Below the pieces are notes generated by a model. That model was not told the origin of the DNA and did not search any database. It worked only from the letters and a program-made list of their open reading frames with translations. The position numbers and the translations under genes were made by a program. This document shows, piece by piece, positions 1 through 7,361 of a DNA stretch of 15,933 nucleotides (position 1 is the first letter of the stretch; each line of letters opens with the position of its first letter). The stretch spans positions 1 to 15,933 of the forward strand of contig CAYQJO010000090.1 of the NCBI GenBank assembly GCA_964417785.1, in the 5' to 3' direction. This DNA is from DAOTUL01 sp034437435 (lineage in GTDB: Bacteria; Chloroflexota; Anaerolineae; Aggregatilineales; Phototrophicaceae).

Positions 1-177
1 CACCATGTTCATAATTGAGCGAGCCGTGACACTCTTACCACAACCGCTCTCCCCGACCACACCCAGCACTTTACCCCGGCGGATCGAAAAACTGGCCCCG
101 TCAACCGCACGGGCTACCCCTTCCGGTACGAAAAAGTGGGTTTTGAGGTCTTTGACTTCGATCAAATAATCGTTCAT
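1..177 (-). CDS. Oligopeptide/oligosaccharide ABC transporter ATP-binding protein (OppD-like), N-terminal fragment
   Basis: This is the first 59 residues of an ABC transporter ATPase; the rest lies beyond the left edge. I translated it directly from the reverse strand. It begins MNDYLIEVKDLKTHFF, the usual opening of OppD/DppD proteins, and contains a Walker A motif, GESGCGKS, at about residues 42-49. The ATG at 177 lies 12 bases downstream of the preceding permease stop, with AAGGT overlapping that stop as a plausible ribosome binding site. It would energise import through the two permeases encoded just upstream in the same direction. An OppF-type second ATPase would normally follow outside the window. 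The family call is secure. The substrate is not shown by this fragment and is inferred from the neighbours to be an oligosaccharide rather than a peptide. Confidence 0.93.
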   Translation of the reverse strand, partial: MNDYLIEVKDLKTHFFVPEGVARAVDGASFSIRRGKVLGVVGESGCGKSVTARSIMNMV

Positions 178-189
178 CTGGTAACGACC

Positions 190-1356
190 TTAAGAATATG
201 GATCGGCAGCATCACGCAGCCCATCACCGATAAAGTTGAAGGCCAACACCGAGATCACAACGAAGATAGCTGGTGTCAATATCCAGGGATAAACCGCTAC
301 AGCCTGCAATTCCTGCGCCTGTTTGAGCAGCACCCCCCAACTGATTGCCGGAGCCTGCAAGCCCAATCCCAGGAAGCTCAACGCGGTTTCGCCCAGGATC
401 ATGCCCGGAATCGCCAGCGTCAGGCTCACCAGAATATAGCTGGCAAGCGACGGCAGCAGGTGCGACCGGATAATATAAAACTCACTGGCACCGGCCTGCC
501 GTGCGGCCAGCACATAATCCTCATCGCGCAGCGATAAGATCAAGCCGCGAATCGTGCGAGCCAGAGTCGTCCAACCGACCAACGACAGCACAATGGTGAT
601 GGCGAAATACATGCGCGTCAGCGGCCAATCCGCCGGGATGGCCGCCGCCAGTGCCATCCACAACGGGATTTGTGGGATGGACAGGATAAACTCAATCAGG
701 CGCTGGATCACTGTATCAACCCATCCACCATAAAGACCGGAAATCCCGCCCAGTAACATACCAATGATGAGGCTAAACCCGACGCCCACCAGACCGATGG
801 TCAAAGAGATGCGACTGCCAAAGATCACCCGGCTGAACAAATCGCGCCCGAAATGGTCCGATCCCAGCAGGTAGACCGGTCCCACCTCACTTGTATCCAC
901 ATCCGAGCTGAGGCCGAAAAAGTGGATGTCGGTCTCAATCAATCCCCAGAGTTCGTAGGGTTCACCCCGCACAAAGAAATGAATCGGATAGATTTCCTCT
1001 TTGTTCTCTACAAAGTTGCGCTGGAAGTTAACCCGGTCCACTTCGCTTTCCAGGCCGTAGACAAAAGGCGCACGCAGGCTGCCGCTCTCATCCATGACGT
1101 GAATGGCACGCGGTGGCGCATAAAGAAATCCGGTGAAGCGTTGACTCGCACCATGGGGCGCGAAGAACTCAGCGAACAACGCGATGAGATAGAAGATACC
1201 AATCACAATCAAACCGAATACGGCCAGCCGATGCTTGAAAAACTTATGCACCATCAACTGGCGCGGCGTCAGAAATTCGACGCGCTCGTCGCCCTGCTCG
1301 GTCAGGCCCGGCTCATCCCAGGGCGAGGGAATGGCATTCATGGTCTGGTCGGTCAT
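190..1356 (-). CDS. ABC transporter permease, OppC/DppC type
   Basis: This is an inner-membrane permease of 388 aa and forms half of the translocation channel of an Opp/Dpp-family importer. A cytoplasmic N-terminal stretch of about 45 residues precedes the first membrane helix (FGLIVIGIFYLIALFAEFF). An extracytoplasmic loop of roughly 100 residues follows. Five further hydrophobic segments come after the conserved LGSDHFGRDLFSRVIFGSR region. The EAA-type ATPase-contact loop is visible as AARQAGASEFYIIRSHLLP, and the family signature ETALSFLGLGLQAP follows it. The long extracytoplasmic loop is seen in the subgroup of Opp-like permeases that often serve oligosaccharide importers. The start ATG overlaps the stop of the OppB-like gene (ATGA at 1353-1356), with GGAGGA eleven bases upstream, which indicates translational coupling. 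Family confident, substrate unknown. Confidence 0.95.
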   Translation of the reverse strand: MTDQTMNAIPSPWDEPGLTEQGDERVEFLTPRQLMVHKFFKHRLAVFGLIVIGIFYLIALFAEFFAPHGASQRFTGFLYAPPRAIHVMDESGSLRAPFVYGLESEVDRVNFQRNFVENKEEIYPIHFFVRGEPYELWGLIETDIHFFGLSSDVDTSEVGPVYLLGSDHFGRDLFSRVIFGSRISLTIGLVGVGFSLIIGMLLGGISGLYGGWVDTVIQRLIEFILSIPQIPLWMALAAAIPADWPLTRMYFAITIVLSLVGWTTLARTIRGLILSLRDEDYVLAARQAGASEFYIIRSHLLPSLASYILVSLTLAIPGMILGETALSFLGLGLQAPAISWGVLLKQAQELQAVAVYPWILTPAIFVVISVLAFNFIGDGLRDAADPYS

Positions 1357-2351
1357 AAGGTTGTCGCTCCTCCAAACCGGATACGCGGGTCAATCCACGC
1401 CAGTAGAATATCCGAGAGCAGTGTACCGACGACGGTCAACGTACTCAGGATCATCAGGAAACTGGCAGCCAGAAACATATCCTGCGAGATCAGCGCACCA
1501 TAGAGCAGCGGTCCGGTCGTCGGAAGTCCCAGCACCAGCGCTACCAGCGTTGAGCCGGAGACAATTGTCGGCAAAATGTAGCCAATGGTGCTGAGGATCG
1601 GGTTGAGCGCAACACGCACCGGGTACTTGAACACCAACTGCCACTCTTTCAACCCTTTTGAGCGGGCCGCTTCAACATAGGGCTTGCCTAATTCATCCAG
1701 CGTGGTCGCCCGCATGACGCGCATGATACTGGCCGTGCTGGATGTCCCCAGGATCACCACCGGCAGCCACACATGCTTGAGCAAGTCGATGAACTTGGCA
1801 AAACTCCAGGGCGCATCCCGGTATTCCATCGAAAACAGACCACCGGCACCCATATCGAAATAGCGTATACCGATATACATAAAGACCAGCGCCAGCAAAA
1901 AGTTGGGGGTCGCGATCCCAATAAACCCGAACACTGTCAGGGCATAGTCTCCGGCAGAATATTGTTTGATGGCGGAGTAAATACCCATCGGAATCGCCAT
2001 GATGTAGGTGAACAACAACGTGAGAACAGAGACAACCATCGTCAACGCGATACGCTCGCCCACCAGTTCGTTCACCGGGCGTTCCCAGGCAAACGACTGG
2101 CCCATATCGCCCTGGACAAAATTTGTGATCCATTTCCAATATTGGACCCAGATCGGGCGATCCAGACCATAGCGTGCTTCCAACGCAGCGATCTCGCTTT
2201 GGTCAACCACCTGACCGGTTGACGATAAATTGGCGACATAGGTGGTCAAGTAATCACCGGGCGGAAGCTGGATAATCGTAAAACTCACAATCGAGATTCC
2301 GATCAAGGTAGGAATCATGATCAGAATGCGGCGGATGATGTAGGCCTGCAT
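1353..2351 (-). CDS. ABC transporter permease, OppB/DppB type
   Basis: This is an inner-membrane permease of 332 aa that pairs with the OppC-type subunit. I place the start at the ATG at 2351, giving MQAYIIRRILIMIPTLIGIS. This is the standard OppB beginning, and GAGGT lies about ten bases upstream. The frame stays open further upstream to 2468, but that would run over the intergenic stem-loop and into the previous gene and add a non-conserved tail. The PPGDY motif, the ALEARYGLDRPIWVQYWKW segment and the EAA loop (VEAARSKGLKEWQLVFKYPV) all match the family. Six hydrophobic segments are visible. It is co-transcribed with the flanking solute-binding protein and OppC-like genes. Substrate inferred only from context. 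Confidence 0.94.
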   Translation of the reverse strand: MQAYIIRRILIMIPTLIGISIVSFTIIQLPPGDYLTTYVANLSSTGQVVDQSEIAALEARYGLDRPIWVQYWKWITNFVQGDMGQSFAWERPVNELVGERIALTMVVSVLTLLFTYIMAIPMGIYSAIKQYSAGDYALTVFGFIGIATPNFLLALVFMYIGIRYFDMGAGGLFSMEYRDAPWSFAKFIDLLKHVWLPVVILGTSSTASIMRVMRATTLDELGKPYVEAARSKGLKEWQLVFKYPVRVALNPILSTIGYILPTIVSGSTLVALVLGLPTTGPLLYGALISQDMFLAASFLMILSTLTVVGTLLSDILLAWIDPRIRFGGATTL

Positions 2352-2387
2352 AGCCGCTGTTACCTCGTCTGACTGGCGTGCAAAAGT

Positions 2388-2408
2388 GTGGGGGCGCAAG
2401 GCCCCCAC
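2388..2408 (-). terminator. Intergenic stem-loop between the solute-binding protein and permease genes (attenuator or mRNA stabiliser)
   Basis: A perfect 8-bp inverted repeat (GTGGGGGC / GCCCCCAC) with a 5-base loop starts four bases after the stop codon of the solute-binding protein gene. On the transcribed (minus) strand it is followed by ACTTTTGC, so the U-run is only four bases. A strong GC stem with a short U-run fits a leaky terminator or a 3' end-protecting structure. In many binding-protein-dependent transporters such a structure keeps the binding protein more abundant than the membrane subunits. The stem is seen directly; its role is inferred. Confidence 0.6.
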
Positions 2409-2412
2409 CGTG

Positions 2413-4410
2413 TTAGCTTGACTTGAAGAAGAAGGTCTCCGGATGGACCGGTACCGCACGGATGACACTGAAGCCCCAGATACCCTCTTCAGGGAAGTTA
2501 CGCAGGTTCTGCTTCAACACAACTGGTTTGGGGACACCGACAGTCCCCCAACCCGGCAGGTATTCCTGGAACCACTCCCACTGCACGCGGGCCTTCTCAA
2601 CATGCTCTTCTACCGTCGCAGCCGCCAGCGCAGCTCGCCAGTTGGCCCACTGCTGCTTGACTTCCTCTGGCGGTTCTTCCGCCACCGGGTTGTCAGTCTC
2701 ACCCAGCAGCCACAATTCCCAGGCACGACCCCACTTGGCATTGGTGATACCTGGCAGCATCAGGCGCGGGAAGTTGGGCCAGGTGATGTCGGAGATGTCG
2801 CCGTCCCACACCGTCATCTCGATCTCGTTGGCAGCGACTAGCTCCTCCAGCAGAGTCCGTTCCTGCGGGCGCTGGATCACTTCCAAACCGAGTTCGCCCC
2901 AGTATTCCGCAGCCAGTTCGATGGTCTCCTGGGCATCAGGCAGTTCAGCGTCAAACTGGATGACCCAACTCAAGCGTTCACCGTTGGGGAACAGACGGAA
3001 ACCATCTCCATCGCGGTCGCCATAACCGGCGTCATCGAGCATCTGGTTCGCCATATCGGGATCGAACTGCGACCAAACCTGGTCATCACCTTCACGGAAG
3101 TATTTGGAAGACGGCCACATCGACCACTGGCGCGGCTCACCCAGACCAAAGTGAATAACCTCGTTCATCTCAGCGCGGTCGATGCCAATAGAGAGCGCCC
3201 GGCGCACATCCACATTCTGGAAGAATTCGCGCAGTTCAGGCCGCAAGGCTGTCTGGTTGGGGTAGAACAACATCTTACACGGCGTGGTCGAGTTCCACAG
3301 CAGGATACGGATGTTGGCCGCTTCGGACGACTGCTGGTAAAGCGGCAGGCTGGCAAGCTCTGACTGACGGCCCAGCATAGACATTTCACCCGCTACCAGC
3401 TTGGCATTGATGAGTTCCTGGTTGCCTGCGATCTCGATCTCGCAGCGGTCGATATAGGGAAGCTGGTTGCCTTCGGCATCGACTTTGAAGTAGTAGGGAT
3501 TGCGCTCGTAGATGTGGCGCTCCGGGTTGTCGTCAACACGGATATAGGCTGTCATACCGGGTAGATCGATCTGGGCCGGGATGGTGGACCCGACACGCAT
3601 ACGATCCTGGAACAGTTCGATCCAGGTTTCAAAACTGGCATCAGCAACCATTGTATTAAGTTCAGTCTCGTCGGCATAGTCCGCGTGGAACTGCTTACCG
3701 TAGTGGGCAGGTCCCCAGATGCCGCCCTGTGAACCCGCGTAGAAGGCTTCTGGCAGGATCACCAGCACATACGGCTCGACAAACGACAGCTTCACGGTCA
3801 GTTCGTCGACAATCTCCATATCCATCGGCGTCCGGTCAGTGCCGACACGCCAGTCGGTCGCCGGACCAGCCGGACTGAGTTCTTCGTTATTGGCAACATC
3901 TTCCCAGTAGAAACGGAAGTCCTCGCTGGTGAAAGGTGCGCCATCCGACCACTTCAACCCTTCGCGCAGATAAAGTGTCTGCTCGGTTGCATCGGCGTTG
4001 AACTCCCAGCTTTCCGCCAGACCGGGGACAATCGTGCTGAAGTCCGGTCCAATACGCAGGATCAACTCAGTACCCATAATTGCCTGTGGGTCACCGAACA
4101 ACTGATTGGGGTTGACAATCGCTACCCGCGAAATGCCGCCGTATTCGCCGATTTCTTCCAGCACCTCGACCACTTCCGGTGTGCCGGGGAGACGCTCATC
4201 GACCGGGGGCAGCATCCCGGCATCGACCAGTTCGCGCAGCATCGGTGCTTCGTTATACTGCGACTGACGCGCTACTGTATCCGGGCTGGCACCGATAACA
4301 CTGTTTGCACCGGTCAGCGCTGAAACGCCACTGACCTGAACGACACCAGCAGCGGTACTGAGCGCACCGATTTTCAAAAACTGACGGCGTGAAAGACCTC
4401 TCTTGTTCAT
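2413..4410 (-). CDS. Tat-exported extracellular solute-binding protein, family 5
   Basis: This 665-aa protein captures the substrate for the adjacent Opp-type importer. The N-terminus carries a Tat signal with the twin-arginine core SRRQFLK at residues 7-13, followed by a hydrophobic alanine/valine-rich stretch. No lipobox cysteine is visible, so it is either released or held by an uncleaved signal anchor. The mature part has family 5 hallmarks: an IGEYGG segment near residue 90, LAESWEFNADATEQTLYLREGLKWSDGAPFTSEDFRFYWED, and a later PNQTALRPELREFFQNVDVRRALSIGIDR block. Its length exceeds that of typical peptide-binding members (about 540 aa) and fits the larger subgroup often linked to oligosaccharides. 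GGAG lies seven bases before the ATG. A 117-base gap separates it from the upstream propeller gene, so a separate promoter is possible. Confidence 0.95.
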   Translation of the reverse strand: MNKRGLSRRQFLKIGALSTAAGVVQVSGVSALTGANSVIGASPDTVARQSQYNEAPMLRELVDAGMLPPVDERLPGTPEVVEVLEEIGEYGGISRVAIVNPNQLFGDPQAIMGTELILRIGPDFSTIVPGLAESWEFNADATEQTLYLREGLKWSDGAPFTSEDFRFYWEDVANNEELSPAGPATDWRVGTDRTPMDMEIVDELTVKLSFVEPYVLVILPEAFYAGSQGGIWGPAHYGKQFHADYADETELNTMVADASFETWIELFQDRMRVGSTIPAQIDLPGMTAYIRVDDNPERHIYERNPYYFKVDAEGNQLPYIDRCEIEIAGNQELINAKLVAGEMSMLGRQSELASLPLYQQSSEAANIRILLWNSTTPCKMLFYPNQTALRPELREFFQNVDVRRALSIGIDRAEMNEVIHFGLGEPRQWSMWPSSKYFREGDDQVWSQFDPDMANQMLDDAGYGDRDGDGFRLFPNGERLSWVIQFDAELPDAQETIELAAEYWGELGLEVIQRPQERTLLEELVAANEIEMTVWDGDISDITWPNFPRLMLPGITNAKWGRAWELWLLGETDNPVAEEPPEEVKQQWANWRAALAAATVEEHVEKARVQWEWFQEYLPGWGTVGVPKPVVLKQNLRNFPEEGIWGFSVIRAVPVHPETFFFKSS

Positions 4411-4527
4411 CCCTATTCTCCTTAATTAAATATACGTTGTATCTGAATCTGCTATGGATGTGGTGCGATTGTCCTCCTTGACTATCCGATCAGACATCGT
4501 AAACCCCAGAAGGGATCATACACTGGT
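4411..4527 (-). promoter_or_regulatory. Leader region of the solute-binding protein gene; no convincing sigma70 promoter seen
   Basis: This 117-base gap is the longest non-coding stretch in the window. Reading toward the gene it holds a short stem just after the propeller stop (ATCCC, TTCT loop, GGGGT), too short and U-poor to be a confident terminator. It also holds GATCAGACA (plus strand 4488-4496), which resembles the centre of the 7334-7360 palindrome in seven of nine positions. Next comes an isolated strong Shine-Dalgarno-like AAGGAGGA (4472-4479) with no ATG, GTG or TTG at a usable distance. An AT-rich TATATTTAATTAA tract follows, immediately before the true ribosome binding site. TATATT could be a -10 box, but no good -35 sits 16-18 bases upstream. 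Confidence 0.35.
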
Positions 4528-5685
4528 TCAGGCATCGACTATTGAGGATACATCGATCACATATACCTGGCGCTGGCCCTCATGGGCGGAATCCAGGCAC
4601 ACCTTGCGACCATCCCGATTCCAACGGGGATGCAGGTCACAGCGGATCGGGCCGGTCAGTTCCGGCGGGGCATAAAAGCGCCCGATGTCGATGCGGGTGC
4701 CACTCGCCAACTCATACAACATGAGTGTGCGGATATGCTCTTCGTCCGGGTAAGTGTCGGTCATCATCCAGCGACGATCCGGCGAATACGAGCAGTGTCC
4801 GTCGACCGAGAACACCTCTTCACCGATGATCTCGATCTCACCAGTCCTGTCGGTATACAGGAAGTAGCGCATACCGATGTCCTCATGCCGCGCCCAGGCC
4901 AGCACCTGCGTCGGGCTGAACCAATCATAATGGGAGCAAAAATCGTGATCGACCAGCGCATAAAGGTCGCTGCCATCCGGATTCATCGTCAGCATCCGCG
5001 TAAACCAGTGACCGTATTCCGGACCCTGCCAGCGGTGCAAAACAGCCACACGGGTGCTATCAGTGTTGATCTGCGCATGGTTGAACCAGTGTTTGGCTCC
5101 TTCCATCGACGGCTTCGGGTGGAACTGGACCGCATCGGCCAGCGATAGCAGCAGTTTCGTTTCGCCGCTTGCCAGATCGAGGTGGTAAACACCATCTTCG
5201 GATGGAGCCATCTCATCATGGAACGGATCGGGCAAACCATCGTAACCGTAGCCGGGGCGTGTCTGGTGCAGGCGGGCGAAGTTCAGGCTGATCGCCCATT
5301 TGCCGTCGCGGCTCTGGGTGTAGATGGGGCGCGGCAAGGTGCGGGTCTCGCCGGTTTCAATATCACGAATGACGGCGACAAACCGGTCACCCTGGCGTTG
5401 ATTATAATGAATCTTGCGATCCGGGTCACTCGCCAGCCATTGCAGCATAGTCGATTGCTGCCAGTTCCAGGCCGTCGTTGTGTCTAACGGCTGCCAGCGG
5501 TTGCCCTCCTCCGTATCGATCAACCCAATGGTGGCGGCATCGTCGGGGGTAGGCTGACGGTCAATGAAATCAGTTTCCAGCGCCAGCAGATACCGCCCAT
5601 TACCGCTCCAGGGGAATTTATCGTAGTAGCCAAAGAAGTGATGCTTGCCGCTGGTAACGGGCTTCGCTTCAGGAAATTGGGTCAT
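4528..5685 (-). CDS. TolB/PL22-like beta-propeller protein, possible oligosaccharide lyase
   Basis: This 385-aa protein has no signal peptide. Blade-like repeats of the TolB/WD40-like type are visible (GNGRYLLALETDF, DGKWAISLNFARL, DSTRVAVLHRW, SPDRRWMMTDTYPDEEHIRTLMLYEL, NRDGRKVCLDSAHEGQRQVYVIDV). It opens with a distinctive HHFFGYYDKFPW block at about residues 15-26. Conserved-looking histidines fall in FNHAQI (H203), SHYDW (H252), DGHCSYSPD (H297) and CDLHPRW (H352). PL22 oligogalacturonate lyases are seven-bladed propellers that hold a metal with histidines in the later blades, and next to a GH105 gene a lyase role is attractive. That is inference; the fold call is firmer than the activity. 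The start ATG shares one base with the previous stop (TAATG), and GAGGAG lies upstream, so it is translationally coupled to the 524-aa gene. Confidence 0.72.
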   Translation of the reverse strand: MTQFPEAKPVTSGKHHFFGYYDKFPWSGNGRYLLALETDFIDRQPTPDDAATIGLIDTEEGNRWQPLDTTTAWNWQQSTMLQWLASDPDRKIHYNQRQGDRFVAVIRDIETGETRTLPRPIYTQSRDGKWAISLNFARLHQTRPGYGYDGLPDPFHDEMAPSEDGVYHLDLASGETKLLLSLADAVQFHPKPSMEGAKHWFNHAQINTDSTRVAVLHRWQGPEYGHWFTRMLTMNPDGSDLYALVDHDFCSHYDWFSPTQVLAWARHEDIGMRYFLYTDRTGEIEIIGEEVFSVDGHCSYSPDRRWMMTDTYPDEEHIRTLMLYELASGTRIDIGRFYAPPELTGPIRCDLHPRWNRDGRKVCLDSAHEGQRQVYVIDVSSIVDA

Positions 5686-7259
5686 TATTTCTCCTCTGAA
5701 AAGATGAGGCGCATTAAGTAGTCTTTATATTGTATCGCCATTTCGGCGTCCTCGAAATCAGATTGGCAAAACTGGCTCTGATAATGCCGTTCGGCTGGCA
5801 GCGGAGACGGTCGCGGAACGGGTAGACCGTCGGCCATCGTCTGCGTGACAAAATCTTCAAAGCGGCCATTGTTCGTCGTACACCAGCAGGTTACATCACC
5901 AGCGATAAGTGTGGTTCCTGCCAGGCTGAGTACTTCGCTGCTATAGATGGCAACAGCGGCAGTTCCAACCTGACCAAATACCCATTGCCCCTTGAGCGAC
6001 CAGTCGTCGAAGTCATAGTGCGGCCAGTAAATGGGTGATGCGCCAACCTGGACGACATCAGTGCTGTGGGTGACGGATACCGGTTCCATGTTGAAGATCC
6101 GCACATGATCGAGTTCAGCCAGCCACCGCTGCCCCACCGACACGACGCCGTACTCGCGTGTGCGATAGACCGTCCGTTGCACGCATTCGCCCACACTGCG
6201 ATGGGCATCCTGCGCCGCCAGTGTCTCGCCTGGATCAATCGCAATCGCCTGGATCGGCGTCGGCACATCGTAGCCCTCCGCACATGCCAATACAACACAG
6301 GTGGCATGGTGATGGTTATATGTACCCAACCCCCACATCAGCCGGGTGATCGGACTCAGCGCGGATAGCCGCCCGTCCAGACTGAACTCGGTCGGATGCA
6401 GTGCAATGGTGTAAAGCAGCTTGTCCAGCACAACCGCCGCCAATTCTGCCACATCATCGACCAGTTCCACCAATGCAGCCAGCGCCAGGACCGTATCGGC
6501 CAGTGGACTGAGGAAGTCAAAGCCGTCAGACGCCAGGCGGTGCAGCCAATCCTCAGTCACGGCATAATCGTCATAATGGTAAATAAACGCCGCCAGCGAG
6601 CGACAGGCCAGTGCCAGCGGTTCATCACCGAGTGTCTCGTAATCCACCTGCCGCAGGACGCTGTTCATGGTGGCTGCCAGCTTGACCGGCAGTTGCTTGC
6701 CAAACCGCCCTACCATGAAGAGCAGTCCCAGCAGCGACCGTGCATCAGGCTGTTCCAGCGCATCCAGAAGGATGCGTTCCCGTATGCGTTCACCGGCAGC
6801 CAATCGTGCCAATTCACTGAAAACATCTGGTCCACGCCCGGCGGCGTCACGCAAAGCTTCAATCCGGCGGGTAGCGAGATCACCGTAATAGGTGTTACTG
6901 GAAACCCCGTTCGTCACGTAGAACGGAATCGCTCGTTCGGCTTTCAGACCGTTGTAGTAGTCTTTGGGACGTAGAATCGCGTGGTAGAACCCGTCTCTGG
7001 CGTTCAACCCCTTGCGCAGCAGCACAGTGCGATCATCCGCGCTCAGGGTTTTGTTTGATTGGGCATAGATTCGGCCTGTCTCATGCTGCATCATCACGAT
7101 GATTTCGACATTATCGTCGAATTCCGGCGGCCATTCGACAGCGATCATATCGTCACTGCCGTAGACATCGCGGGTGATGCTGGCCTGAGCAAAGACTGCT
7201 TCATATTTTGCCAGACGCACCGAATCAGGCGTCTGTAATCTGTCATCTGGGAAAGTCAA
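5685..7259 (-). CDS. Uncharacterised 524-aa protein with helical middle and beta-rich C-terminus; candidate polysaccharide lyase-like enzyme
   Basis: I do not recognise this gene securely. The first about 120 residues look beta-rich, like an Ig-type domain. Residues about 125-310 are helical with repeated hydrophobic helices, suggesting part of an alpha/alpha toroid. Residues about 320-470 are beta-rich (YRTREYGVVSVGQRWL, GQWVFGQVGTAAVAIYSSEVL). This toroid-plus-sandwich order recalls heparinase II/III-type and related lyases. A histidine cluster, YNHHHATC (314-321), sits at the domain junction where such enzymes place catalytic residues. There is no signal peptide. It is the first gene after the divergent promoter and is coupled to the propeller gene. 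The start is a TTG at 7259 with a poor ribosome binding site (AGAGAA). A GTG 13 codons later is an alternative. Activity unproven. Confidence 0.65.
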   Translation of the reverse strand: MTFPDDRLQTPDSVRLAKYEAVFAQASITRDVYGSDDMIAVEWPPEFDDNVEIIVMMQHETGRIYAQSNKTLSADDRTVLLRKGLNARDGFYHAILRPKDYYNGLKAERAIPFYVTNGVSSNTYYGDLATRRIEALRDAAGRGPDVFSELARLAAGERIRERILLDALEQPDARSLLGLLFMVGRFGKQLPVKLAATMNSVLRQVDYETLGDEPLALACRSLAAFIYHYDDYAVTEDWLHRLASDGFDFLSPLADTVLALAALVELVDDVAELAAVVLDKLLYTIALHPTEFSLDGRLSALSPITRLMWGLGTYNHHHATCVVLACAEGYDVPTPIQAIAIDPGETLAAQDAHRSVGECVQRTVYRTREYGVVSVGQRWLAELDHVRIFNMEPVSVTHSTDVVQVGASPIYWPHYDFDDWSLKGQWVFGQVGTAAVAIYSSEVLSLAGTTLIAGDVTCWCTTNNGRFEDFVTQTMADGLPVPRPSPLPAERHYQSQFCQSDFEDAEMAIQYKDYLMRLIFSEEK

Positions 7260-7287
7260 TTTGTTGTTCTCTAAATTTCTAATTTAC

Positions 7288-7316
7288 TTGACGGTACAAT
7301 TCATTGATGATAGCAT
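7288..7316 (+). promoter_or_regulatory. Candidate sigma70 promoter for the GntR-led plus-strand operon
   Basis: A -35 box TTGACG (7288-7293) is followed after 17 bases by TAGCAT (7311-7316). TG one base before it gives an extended -10. Transcription would begin near 7323, leaving a leader of about 39 bases that contains the whole 7334-7360 palindrome. Repressor binding there would block the elongating polymerase. Confidence 0.6.
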
Positions 7317-7340
7317 AATCAAACTCGAATAGCTTGTCAA
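7312..7340 (-). promoter_or_regulatory. Candidate sigma70 promoter for the leftward catabolic/transport operon
   Basis: Read on the minus strand, a consensus -35 box TTGACA (7340-7335) is followed after exactly 17 bases by TATGCT (7317-7312). The start point would be near 7305, about 46 bases before the TTG start of the 524-aa gene. Its -35 box lies inside the 7334-7360 palindrome, and its -10 box overlaps the -10 box of the rightward promoter. The two promoters should therefore compete for polymerase and share repression. Confidence 0.65.
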
Positions 7341-7360
7341 GCTGTCAGACAGGATGACAA
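7334..7360. promoter_or_regulatory. 27-bp palindromic operator, likely bound by the adjacent GntR/FCD regulator
   Basis: The two 13-base arms, TTGTCAAGCTGTC and (read on the other strand) TTGTCATCCTGTC, match at 11 of 13 positions around a single central A. The core TGTC-A-GACA has the odd-centred form typical of FadR-subfamily GntR operators. It covers the -35 of the leftward promoter and lies between the rightward start point and the GntR start codon. The GntR Shine-Dalgarno AGGA (7351-7354) is inside it. One dimer could thus repress both operons, including its own gene. The palindrome is seen directly; binding by this regulator is inferred. Confidence 0.75.
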
Positions 7361-7361
7361 C

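Noticed and set aside
853..1503. Long open frames on the strand opposite the permease and other genes (for example 853-1503, 4582-5148, 14481-15437)
   Set aside because: They lie antisense to well-recognised genes, have low-complexity Arg/His/Gln/Pro-rich translations and no ribosome sites or family features.
2352..2468. N-terminal extension of the OppB-like permease
   Set aside because: The open frame crosses the intergenic stem-loop and the end of the solute-binding gene. The conserved OppB start and a ribosome binding site are at 2351.
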